A DNA stretch of 64,000 bases from Gelidibacter maritimus (GTDB taxonomy: Bacteria; Bacteroidota; Bacteroidia; Flavobacteriales; Flavobacteriaceae). The DNA lies in contig NZ_JACGLT010000007.1 in assembly GCF_014062315.1 (NCBI RefSeq), positions 124,001-188,000 of the forward strand, given 5' to 3'. The notes below the pieces were generated by a model. The model was not told where the DNA came from and made no database searches. It saw nothing but the letters and a program-made list of their open reading frames with translations. The position numbers and the translations under genes are program-made. Below are positions 16,109-22,867 of this stretch, one piece after another. Position 1 is the stretch's first letter, and each line of letters begins with the position of its first letter.

Positions 16109-18268
16109 CTAATCCTGAGAGGGAATAGGCGTGGTGGAGATATATACCTTAGGTTGCTTACTATCGATATGTTCTGTCGAAATATAAAGTTCTCTAACTG
16201 TTTTAACATACTCCATGGCCTCCTCTGCTGAGATTGCTTTATCATTATAAAAAAAGAGTGCGCCTTTAATCTTCATATCAGCTATATGATTTAATGCAGC
16301 TTTTGATGGTGAATCTATTTCATCGCGATCTGATATGAACACAACATGGCCGTCCTTCCCATCTTTACTTTTACGTTTATAGGTATAGGTCTGTCCTGCA
16401 GTGCTGTTATTTAGTGCCTCCATATACAATTTCTTTTGCTCGGCTGTAAGCTTTACGTGTGGCGGCGGAGGGGGAGGTGGTAAAGTTTGTATTGTTTTCG
16501 ATTTTGGATTTGGTGCTGCTGGTGGAGGCGGGGGCGGAAAATTTGGCAATGGTTCGGCGTTGGCTTTTTGCGATGCATCCATTTTATTGTAAATCTCAAT
16601 GACGCGCTTCATGTCCTTTTGTTTTAGGACATAGCTATAATCCGATTGTTCATTGTAGTATTTGGCCAATTTATTATATTCTGATACTTCTTCGGGAGTT
16701 GCTTTTTGTTGATTGCTTTCGATAACTTGGAACGGTCCAAATTTTGGAAAAGGTTCAGATGCCTGCCTTTGCTCTTTTGACATAGCGTTGTAAATGAACA
16801 TCATCTGGTTTAAGTTCTTCATTTTTACCGATCTCTTTTCTTCAGGTGTGGAATTAATGCTTTTTGCAATGATATTGTATTCATCAATAAGTTCTGATGT
16901 CACATGTATTTGTTCAATCTTTGATTCTTTATTTAATTCAATACCGTCTTTCCATGGCGAAGAGAGTTCTTCAAGTGGCCATAAAGCCAAGATTTGATTT
17001 TCATACAAACTCATTGCTTCTTCAGGAGTTTTCCCAGAGTATTGGTTTTTATCTGCTTTTTCCGATTTTCCTGATTCGCTTAACGTATTGATATTGGATG
17101 TTGAATTAGAATAAACATCGGCTTGCACCAAAATGGACTGTATTTTTCCCACTATTTCCGTGTTCTTAGAATCAACATATTGTATGGTTGCATCTAAAAA
17201 TATGTGCTTTAGTTCTTGCGATAAATGTGGATTTAAATTGTTGATCTCAGTTTCCAAATCTTCAATTTTAACAGGATTTCCATTTAGTGAAATGGCATTG
17301 TTTTCATCAATATAGATCAAGATATCTTGAATGGTATCTGAACTTAAATTTTGAGTTGTTGAGAGTTTTACAACTTCCTTTTTCTCACTAAACCCATATA
17401 AGGTCAGCGCAATTAATGGCAAAAGCACAAGACTTCTCAACCATATTTTTCGTTTTGTGGTGTGTGTTTTCATAACTGTAAATCGTTTTTTGATCACGCC
17501 TGCAACGTGACGGGTTGATGAATAATTGATGGCGTTTGCCAACGGACTCTCTGACGCATCCCGATAGCAATCGGGAGATGAGAATGCCAATAAAATGTGT
17601 TGGTAAGTTGGTGTTGAAATGCCTCTGTCTAAAACGGCTTGATCTGCCAAGAATTCGTGGTTCATTTTTATGGCGTGTTTCGCAAAGTAAATAAGCGGAT
17701 TGAACCAGAAGATGACCTGAAGCAATTCTATAAACAAGACATCAATACTGTGTTTCTGCTTGGCGTGTGCCTCTTCATGCCAAAATACTTCTTGCGGAAT
17801 TTCATGTTTTTCAAATTTCTGCTTATTCAAAAAAATGTATTTGAAAAAAGTATGGGGAGTGATCAAATCGTTTAAAAGAACATGGATAACCTGTTTGGAT
17901 TTTTGTTTCGGATTGCGTTTGATTTTAAAAATAATCTGAATAAGGTTCTTTATAAACAGCAATCCAAAAACTAAGACACCCGATGCATAAATACTCCATA
18001 AAATAATGGGTAAGTAATTGGTTTGCTCGATTTGTGGCACACTCTCGGTATAAAAAGCAACGGGTTCAAAAGTTTCATTGACCATCGGTGTAGCGGATAC
18101 TTCAATGTATTGAGTAAAAGTGATCATTGGAATTGCAAATGCGATGATGAGCGCCCCCAATAAGTAGAAACGTTTAAACACATGCATGTTCTCCTTCTCT
18201 AAAAAGAATTTATAGAAGATCATAAAAATCGCCAAACATGCGCCAGATTTTAAGAGATAGATAAGCAT
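16109..18268 (-). CDS. BlaR1/M56 family membrane metallopeptidase
   Basis: 719 residues. Four membrane segments in the first 330 residues (about 1-21, 34-54, 87-110 and 280-297) frame the zinc site H164-E-E-A-H168 with the downstream NHEFLADQAVL Glu region, the BlaR1/MecR1 M56 pattern. The C-terminal 400 residues form a large exported region with two polyproline tracts (six and seven Pro) and repeated alpha-helical units (YNKLAKYYNEQ / YNKMDASQKANAEPLPNF / YNAMSKEQRQASEPFPKFG), unlike the beta-lactam sensor domain of BlaR1. It is downstream of a BlaI-type repressor, so it probably senses an envelope signal and inactivates that repressor by proteolysis. A palindromic sequence is inserted in its coding region at 17559-17576. 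Confidence 0.85.
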   Translation of the reverse strand: MLIYLLKSGACLAIFMIFYKFFLEKENMHVFKRFYLLGALIIAFAIPMITFTQYIEVSATPMVNETFEPVAFYTESVPQIEQTNYLPIILWSIYASGVLVFGLLFIKNLIQIIFKIKRNPKQKSKQVIHVLLNDLITPHTFFKYIFLNKQKFEKHEIPQEVFWHEEAHAKQKHSIDVLFIELLQVIFWFNPLIYFAKHAIKMNHEFLADQAVLDRGISTPTYQHILLAFSSPDCYRDASESPLANAINYSSTRHVAGVIKKRFTVMKTHTTKRKIWLRSLVLLPLIALTLYGFSEKKEVVKLSTTQNLSSDTIQDILIYIDENNAISLNGNPVKIEDLETEINNLNPHLSQELKHIFLDATIQYVDSKNTEIVGKIQSILVQADVYSNSTSNINTLSESGKSEKADKNQYSGKTPEEAMSLYENQILALWPLEELSSPWKDGIELNKESKIEQIHVTSELIDEYNIIAKSINSTPEEKRSVKMKNLNQMMFIYNAMSKEQRQASEPFPKFGPFQVIESNQQKATPEEVSEYNKLAKYYNEQSDYSYVLKQKDMKRVIEIYNKMDASQKANAEPLPNFPPPPPPAAPNPKSKTIQTLPPPPPPPHVKLTAEQKKLYMEALNNSTAGQTYTYKRKSKDGKDGHVVFISDRDEIDSPSKAALNHIADMKIKGALFFYNDKAISAEEAMEYVKTVRELYISTEHIDSKQPKVYISTTPIPSQD
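17559..17576. repeat. TCCCGAT palindrome inside the M56 gene
   Basis: TCCCGAT (17559-17565) and ATCGGGA (17570-17576) form a small perfect hairpin inside the coding sequence, read in frame as residues of SPDCYRDA. Related palindromes are at 47966-47983 (TCCCGATA-GT-TATCGGGA) and 20522-20535 in the tRNA leader. Confidence 0.6.
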
Positions 18269-18446
18269 GATGTGTTGTTTTTAAGTTTGTTCCCGCCAGT
18301 GGGTTTTAATACTTTAGGTTGCCTCGATCGAAAAGACAATTCCTTATTTATACTTCGTGGGCTTGTCCGCCTGTACCGGTCGGACCCCGAGGTTATTGAT
18401 TGTTATTGGGTCTCATTTCGCCTTAACGGAAATTCAAATTGAATGG

Positions 18447-18815
18447 TTATGGTTTCTTTTTGATTTCGCTGTCGATGAGTGCTTTTAGATCTTCCAATTC
18501 TGCCTTAGTGAGATTGGTCGATTTTGTGAAAAACGAAGCAAACTGCGTAGCGCTGTCGTTAAAAAAACTTTTGATGAGACCGTTCACATGCTTGCTGAAA
18601 TAATCTTTCTTCTTTACCAATGGATAGTATTCCCTTGATTTTCCGTAAAGTGTATAGCCCACAAAATGTTTGTCATGCATCCGTTTCAATAAAGTAGCCA
18701 CGGTAGACGGCGCAGGCTTTGGTTCAGGATAGGCTTCAAGAATATCTTTCATAAAAGCTTTTTCCATTTTCCAAAGGTGGTTCATTAAGTCTTCTTCTGT
18801 TTTTGTGAGTTCCAT
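18447..18815 (-). CDS. BlaI/MecI/CopY-type transcriptional repressor
   Basis: 122 residues, the family length. The N-terminal winged helix reads LTKTEEDLMNHLWKMEKAFMKDILEAYPEP, then the recognition region PSTVATLLKRMHDKHFVGYTLYGKSREYYPLV, with a C-terminal dimerization helix (LTKAELEDLKALIDSEIKKK). Members dimerise on TACA/TGTA palindromes and are released when a partner M56 protease cleaves them. Both are seen here: two TTCTACA-type operators directly upstream and an M56 gene 178 bp downstream on the same strand. No beta-lactamase or resistance gene is nearby, so the regulated target may be the pair itself plus distant genes. Confidence 0.9.
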   Translation of the reverse strand: MELTKTEEDLMNHLWKMEKAFMKDILEAYPEPKPAPSTVATLLKRMHDKHFVGYTLYGKSREYYPLVKKKDYFSKHVNGLIKSFFNDSATQFASFFTKSTNLTKAELEDLKALIDSEIKKKP

Positions 18816-18817
18816 TG

Positions 18818-18853
18818 TTCTACATATTTAGAATGTGTTCTACAAATGTAGAA
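18818..18853 (-). promoter_or_regulatory. Twin BlaI-type operators
   Basis: TTCTACAAATGTAGAA at 18838-18853 is a palindrome with 7-bp arms (TTCTACA/TGTAGAA). A second, imperfect copy (TTCTACATATTTAGAA) is at 18818-18833, 20 bp away centre to centre, two helical turns. The TACA/TGTA core matches the known BlaI/MecI operator type. The upstream site overlaps the -7 box, consistent with autorepression. Confidence 0.8.
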
Positions 18854-18873
18854 TAAAAAACAACGTGAGCAAA
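18843..18873 (-). promoter_or_regulatory. Bacteroidota-type promoter of the blaI-like gene
   Basis: Read on the minus strand: TTTG (18873-18870), 19 bp, TACATTTG (18850-18843), an exact match to the TTTG / TAnnTTTG consensus of Bacteroidota housekeeping sigma factor. Start codon at 18815. Confidence 0.75.
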
Positions 18874-18910
18874 TAAAAATTAATTTTTTTATGGTAAAAA
18901 ATAAAAAAAA

Positions 18911-18957
18911 GCCACGAATACACGAATATATTTATATAACATTCGTGTATTCGTGGC
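18911..18957 (-). terminator. Strong terminator of the M20 peptidase gene
   Basis: Perfect 17-bp stem, 18911-18927 (GCCACGAATACACGAAT) with 18941-18957, 13-nt loop. On the minus strand it is followed by eight T residues. It lies 45 bp past the stop at 19002. Confidence 0.85.
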
Positions 18958-19001
18958 CTGTAATCTTCGCGCCTCAGCGACCCTGCAGGTCTGCGAGAAA
19001 A

Positions 19002-20393
19002 TTATTTTTTACTCAACTCCGTGAAGTGCTTATAAAACAACGGAATGGTTGCAATCCCTTTCAAGTAATTCCAGATCCCGAAATGTTCGTTAGGGGAGTG
19101 GATGGCATCACTGTCCAAGCCGAAGCCCATTAAAATGGTTTTGCTTTTCAATTCCTGCTCAAAGAGGGAAACAATCGGAATGCTACCACCACTGCGCTGT
19201 GGAATTGGCGTTTTTCCGAAAGTCTCTTCATAAGCTTTTGAAGCGGCTTGATATCCAATACTGTCAATAGGCGTCACATAACCTTGACCACCATGATGAG
19301 GTTTGACCAGGACTTTCACCCCTTTTGGCGCCAGACTTTCAAAATGTTTCTTAAACAATTGGGTAATTTCCTCCCAATCTTGATGTGGCACCAATCGCAT
19401 TGAGATTTTGGCAAACGCTTTACTCGCAATGACTGTTTTGGCACCTTCTCCAATATAACCTCCCCAAATGCCGTTGACGTCAAGAGTTGGTCTTATGGAA
19501 TTGCGTTCGTTGGTGGTATAGCCTTTTTCGCCGTAGACATCATCAATGTCCAATGCTTTTTTATAGTCCTCCAATGAAAACGGTGCTTTTGCCATTTGCG
19601 CACGCTCTTCGTCTGAGAGATTTTCAACCTTATCATAAAATCCAGGAATAGTGATATGGTTGTTTTCATCGTGTAGCGCAGCAATCATCTTGGTCAATAC
19701 ATTGATCGGATTGGCCACTGCGCCACCATATAGTCCAGAGTGCAAATCGCGGTTAGGTCCGGTCACTTCCACTTCTACATAACTCAAGCCTCTCAATCCT
19801 GTGGTGATTGATGGGGTTTCTTTTGAAATCATGCCCGTGTCAGATATTAATATGACATCGTTCTTTAACTTTTCATGATTTTCCTTTACAAACTTACCGA
19901 GATTGACACTGCCGACTTCCTCTTCACCTTCTATCATGAATTTGACATTACACGGCAACTGGTTGGTTGAGGTCATAAACTCCATGGCTTTGACGTGCAT
20001 GTACATTTGACCTTTATCATCACAGGCACCTCTGGCATAAATGGCACCTTCAGGATGCAGTTCTGTCTTTTTAATTACCGGCTCAAAAGGAGGAGAAGTC
20101 CACAACTCGATCGGGTCGGCAGGTTGCACATCGTAATGTCCATAAACCAAAACTGTTGGCAAGTTTTTGTCGATTATTTTTTCACCATAAACAATAGGGT
20201 AGCCTTCAGTTTCACAAATTTCAACATGATCACAGCCTGCTTTTTCAAGACTTTTCTTGACTTCATCGGCGGTTTTTAAAACGTCCTTTTTAAATGCAGA
20301 ATCTGCACTGACGGACGGGATTTTGAGAAGTTCAATCAGTTCATTTATAAATCGGTCTTTGTTTTTTTCTACGTAGCTGTCTATGTTTTGCAT
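19002..20393 (-). CDS. M20 family dipeptidase
   Basis: 463 residues. The di-zinc site of M20 peptidases is clear: YGHYDVQP (His ligand and neighbouring Asp), RGACDDKGQ (bridging Asp), MIEGEEEVGS (catalytic Glu and Glu ligand), a later Asp in ISDTGM and a C-terminal His in SPNEHFGIWN. The dimerization domain lies between (about residues 200-350). No signal peptide, so cytoplasmic; it would hydrolyse dipeptides imported after outer peptidase action. A -7-like TACTTTTG lies on the minus strand at 20453-20446. Independent transcription unit with a strong terminator. Confidence 0.92.
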   Translation of the reverse strand: MQNIDSYVEKNKDRFINELIELLKIPSVSADSAFKKDVLKTADEVKKSLEKAGCDHVEICETEGYPIVYGEKIIDKNLPTVLVYGHYDVQPADPIELWTSPPFEPVIKKTELHPEGAIYARGACDDKGQMYMHVKAMEFMTSTNQLPCNVKFMIEGEEEVGSVNLGKFVKENHEKLKNDVILISDTGMISKETPSITTGLRGLSYVEVEVTGPNRDLHSGLYGGAVANPINVLTKMIAALHDENNHITIPGFYDKVENLSDEERAQMAKAPFSLEDYKKALDIDDVYGEKGYTTNERNSIRPTLDVNGIWGGYIGEGAKTVIASKAFAKISMRLVPHQDWEEITQLFKKHFESLAPKGVKVLVKPHHGGQGYVTPIDSIGYQAASKAYEETFGKTPIPQRSGGSIPIVSLFEQELKSKTILMGFGLDSDAIHSPNEHFGIWNYLKGIATIPLFYKHFTELSKK

Positions 20394-20487
20394 GTTATAT
20401 TATTTAATTATTTCCAATGTTTTGGAAGTTGATTTCCAAGTGAATCAAAAGTACAAAAAATGAAGTGAATTTTCTTGAATAAAGTTA

Positions 20488-20517
20488 TTTGTATATTCAA
20501 TGGAATGTTTATATTTG
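20488..20517 (+). promoter_or_regulatory. Promoter of tRNA-Leu
   Basis: TTTG 20488-20491, 18 bp, TATATTTG 20510-20517: a full match to the Bacteroidota consensus, 26 bp before the mature tRNA. A CCGAT-AATA-ATCGG palindrome (20522-20535) lies between them in the leader. Confidence 0.75.
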
Positions 20518-20542
20518 CAACCCGATAATAATCGGAACCTAT

Positions 20543-20624
20543 GCAGGTGTGGTGGAATTGGTAGACACGCTAGACTTAGGATCTAGTGCCGCGAGGTGTG
20601 GGAGTTCGAGTCTCCCCACCTGTA
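20543..20624 (+). tRNA. tRNA-Leu (anticodon TAG)
   Basis: Class II tRNA with a long variable arm. Acceptor 5' strand GCAGGTG pairs with CACCTGT (one G-U at the end); the D-arm has TGGAATTGGTAGACAC; anticodon stem CTAGA/TCTAG encloses loop CTTAGGA with anticodon TAG; the T-arm has GAGTTCGAGTCTC. CCA is not encoded. A terminator follows immediately. It is the intact member of a set of three related copies. Confidence 0.92.
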
Positions 20625-20634
20625 CAGAAATCGA

Positions 20635-20662
20635 AGCTTCTCTTTTTAGAGGGGCTTTTTTT
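20635..20662 (+). terminator. Terminator of tRNA-Leu
   Basis: Stem AGCTTCTC (20635-20642) with GAGGGGCT (20649-20656), with two G-U pairs, followed by a run of seven T. A close copy of this terminator occurs again at 20773-20801 after the decayed tRNA. Confidence 0.8.
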
Positions 20663-20670
20663 GTTTTATA

Positions 20671-20744
20671 ATGGAATTGGTAGACACGTCACGCTTTAGG
20701 GCGTGATGCCGCGAGGTGTGGGAGTTCGAGTCTCCCCGCCCGCA
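20671..20744 (+). pseudogene. Decayed tRNA-Leu, 5' acceptor strand missing
   Basis: From TGGAATTGGTAGACACG to the T-arm (TGCCGCGAGGTGTGGGAG, then TTCGAGTCTCCCC) this copies the intact tRNA-Leu at a 119-120 bp offset. The 5' acceptor strand is replaced by TTTATAA, while the 3' strand is CGCCCGC, which would need GCGGGCG. The anticodon arm (TCACG-CTTTAGGG-CGTGA) gives a loop of the wrong size. It cannot fold into a normal tRNA. Source may be a different Leu isoacceptor. Confidence 0.75.
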
Positions 20745-20772
20745 CTTTTTCAACTACAAGGTAGTCGCTAAA

Positions 20773-20801
20773 AGCTTCTCATTTTTTGAGAGGCTTTTTT
20801 T
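20773..20801 (+). terminator. Terminator after decayed tRNA-Leu
   Basis: AGCTTCTCA (20773-20781) pairs with TGAGAGGCT (20787-20795), then seven T. It duplicates the terminator of the intact tRNA gene, showing that the whole tRNA-plus-terminator unit was repeated. Confidence 0.75.
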
Positions 20802-20809
20802 GTTTTATG

Positions 20810-20863
20810 ATGGCATTGGTAGGCAGATCACGCTTCTGGGCGTGATGTCACGAGGTGTGGGAG
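20810..20863 (+). pseudogene. Second tRNA-Leu relic, 3' truncated
   Basis: ATGGCATTGGTAGGCAGATC, then CACGCTTCTGGGCGTGATG and CGAGGTGTGGGAG match the D-arm, anticodon arm and variable arm of the neighbouring copies with several changes, and the match stops at GGGAG (20863), before the T-arm. More diverged than the first relic. Confidence 0.65.
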
Positions 20864-21183
20864 TATTTAACTTTTTCTCGTCTAGTATAAAATGACATTC
20901 CATTTAAAATTTTTCCCGTCGTGGAAAGTGTGTCTCCTAAATCAGCTCTATAAAGTAAGACAGTATCTACTTTTAATGTTGGGTCGATAATAACTTCTAC
21001 TATATCATCCATACTATCATAGCTTTTGTCACAAGAAGAAAATGTAATTAAAAAGGCAAGTGAAATTAATTTTAGCGAAAAAAAAATAACGTTTGAGAAA
21101 AATGATTTTTCATTTAAGTTTTTCGATAAAAACAAAGGCTTTTTATGAACAGGTTGGTCTATGTTGGTCATTAGTTGGGGCAT
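20848..21183 (-). pseudogene. Probable truncated lipoprotein gene
   Basis: 111 codons on the minus strand. A hydrophobic stretch (LKLISLAFLITFSSC) ends in a lipobox-like Cys at residue 51, preceded by an unusually long basic segment, so the true start may be internal. The mature part (DKSYDSMDDIVEVIIDP) runs only 60 residues, and the last seven codons and stop are supplied by the tRNA-Leu relic. That indicates the original 3' end was lost by recombination at the relic. No family recognised. Confidence 0.4.
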
Positions 21184-21350
21184 AATTCAAAACCTCTAGT
21201 GGTGTATAAGTTAAAAATATAAAACTTTAACGGCGTAAAATTCATGCGTTTCGATGTCTTTTTATGAAACTCTATTGCCAAGCCATTCGCAATAAAAAAA
21301 TTATGGCGGAATGAGCGTCTTGCGATTTATTTCGTAATGCACAAACCTCT

Positions 21351-21470
21351 GTCATGTATTGTCGCCTATAGTCGTATTTTGTCGTGTTTTGCTGTGAGTT
21401 GTCACCTAATGTCGTGAATTGTCGCGTAATGTCACCTATTGTCATGTATTGTCACCATTTGTCTGATTGT
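21351..21470 (+). repeat. Array of twelve 10-bp units (GTCRNNTATT-like)
   Basis: Twelve consecutive units of exactly 10 bp; eleven begin with GTC and one (unit 5) with GCT. Examples are GTCATGTATT, GTCGCCTATA, GTCACCTAAT, GTCGCGTAAT, GTCACCTATT and GTCATGTATT (again). The first three bases and the AT-rich end are kept; positions 4-6 vary (mostly A/G then C/T). There are no spacers. The period matches one turn of the DNA helix. Two further GTCGAA motifs occur about 80-100 bp to the right. Confidence 0.85.
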
Positions 21471-21795
21471 GACAGTTTTTAGGGGGTTTTCTCCCAATTT
21501 CGTTCGACATTGGTTGGAGTTTGGGTCCTTTAAATACGATTTTATGCGAGGATTGTCGAAGAAATGTCGAATAAAGCTCGTAAAATCAAAGGTTTGGAGG
21601 GTGAAATACGTAGATATACGTATTGGAAAGTTGGTGAAAAGGTGGTAGATTGTGAAGAAATTAACACCAACCAAAAAGATGCCTAACTTGTTTTTGTATT
21701 GACTGTTAGAAAGTTGTGGGGGATAAGGAAGGATAGGGGTGCTTTTGGGTGGCGTGTATACTAGTCGGTAACCATTAAAGAAAATCTATCTCCAA
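21471..21795. other. Non-coding segment between repeat array and island genes
   Basis: Frames that cross this segment on both strands do not look like proteins and have no family features. A small inverted repeat, ATACGTA-GATA-TACGTAT (21606-21623), and GTCGAA motifs are present. It is probably an element end or regulatory DNA. Confidence 0.4.
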
Positions 21796-22659
21796 TTGAA
21801 ACAAACGGAAATATTAAAAAATATTTACAATAAAATAGACAAGGAAAATGTTGACCATTTAATTTTTTACTTGAATCAATTAGGGGGTAAATCATTAAAA
21901 TATAATTGTAAAAGAAATAATATTTTAAAAGTAAAATGGTTTGACAAAGAAGCTCAATTGATTGCAAGATGTCATATTCAATCAGCAATAGATTATTTAA
22001 TTCATTTAGGAAGTGATTTTACTGAAAAGCAGATTAAAATTGTGATTGCTGACTTGAAAAACTTTGTCCAACTTTTAGACAAAAATGAAAAAGTTGATTT
22101 TATTATAATGAGCACTAACACCTTACCTTCGGCAATACATTTTAGTTTTGCCAAAAATTTATTTTATAAACATCAAATAAGAGAGCAAAATCAAAATAAC
22201 TACTCAATAGATTTGTTGACTTTATACTCTTTGAGATTATCTTTAGAAAATAGAATTAGAGGATTACTTGGAATCGATTACGCAACAAGTAAAGGAAAAA
22301 ATACTGGATTATCATCATTAATAAAAATTGTCAAAACCCTTGAATCAGTAGAATATTCGAAAGAAATAAATTGGGATGAAATCGAGTGGGTTAATAATTG
22401 GCTAAATCATCATATGCACAGGCATATTAGACCATTTCCTTGGATAATTCATCAGGCTATTGAGATTTTAAAACCCTTACTTGACCCTCAAGAACCTATC
22501 TTAAAAAATGGAAGAGAGATATATTCGTTTTATAGTTCAACATATTTAGAAAATGAGATGGAATTTGAAAAAGAAATAAATTCAAAACTAAGAACAAAAT
22601 ATCCAAATGTAGAGATCAATTGGAAATCACAAAGAGAGATTTGTAAATTGAAAAAATAA
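21796..22659 (+). CDS. Unknown protein next to McrBC, possibly HEPN-like
   Basis: 287 residues from TTG 21796; an in-frame stop lies at 21769-21771 and there is no earlier ATG, so TTG appears to be the start. The sequence is helix-rich, Asn/Lys/Ile-rich and AT-rich in codon use. A C-terminal region NWLNHHMHRHIRPFPWIIH contains R212-x6-H219, reminiscent of the R-x4-6-H motif of HEPN ribonucleases, and a conserved-looking RLSLENRIRGLLGIDYAT helix before it. The HEPN reading is tentative. It precedes mcrB by about 210 bp on the same strand and may be an accessory or an independent defence gene. Confidence 0.55.
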   Translation: MKQTEILKNIYNKIDKENVDHLIFYLNQLGGKSLKYNCKRNNILKVKWFDKEAQLIARCHIQSAIDYLIHLGSDFTEKQIKIVIADLKNFVQLLDKNEKVDFIIMSTNTLPSAIHFSFAKNLFYKHQIREQNQNNYSIDLLTLYSLRLSLENRIRGLLGIDYATSKGKNTGLSSLIKIVKTLESVEYSKEINWDEIEWVNNWLNHHMHRHIRPFPWIIHQAIEILKPLLDPQEPILKNGREIYSFYSSTYLENEMEFEKEINSKLRTKYPNVEINWKSQREICKLKK

Positions 22660-22867
22660 TAACAGTTACCGCGTAGAATAATTGCTTGGTTCTCGCCTAC
22701 TCGTTAATCCTTCATGCTTAAAAAGAGTGACAGGACGAAATTTCCACAGACTCGGTCAATTTTTCTTATTTTAGGTGCTTATCCCACGCAACTATTTTTA
22801 CACCAAACATTACATAACACTCGAAAAAAAATTGAAACATAAAAAAAATGGAAAATTGATTGAAAAT

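Noticed and set aside
18447-18853. Beta-lactam resistance cassette
   Set aside because: The repressor and M56 gene are present, but no beta-lactamase or penicillin-binding sensor domain is encoded nearby.
21351-21470. CRISPR array
   Set aside because: Units are 10 bp with no spacers and no cas genes are near.
21432-21674. Open frames of 60-80 codons on both strands
   Set aside because: They run through the 10-bp array, have no signal or motif, and overlap each other.
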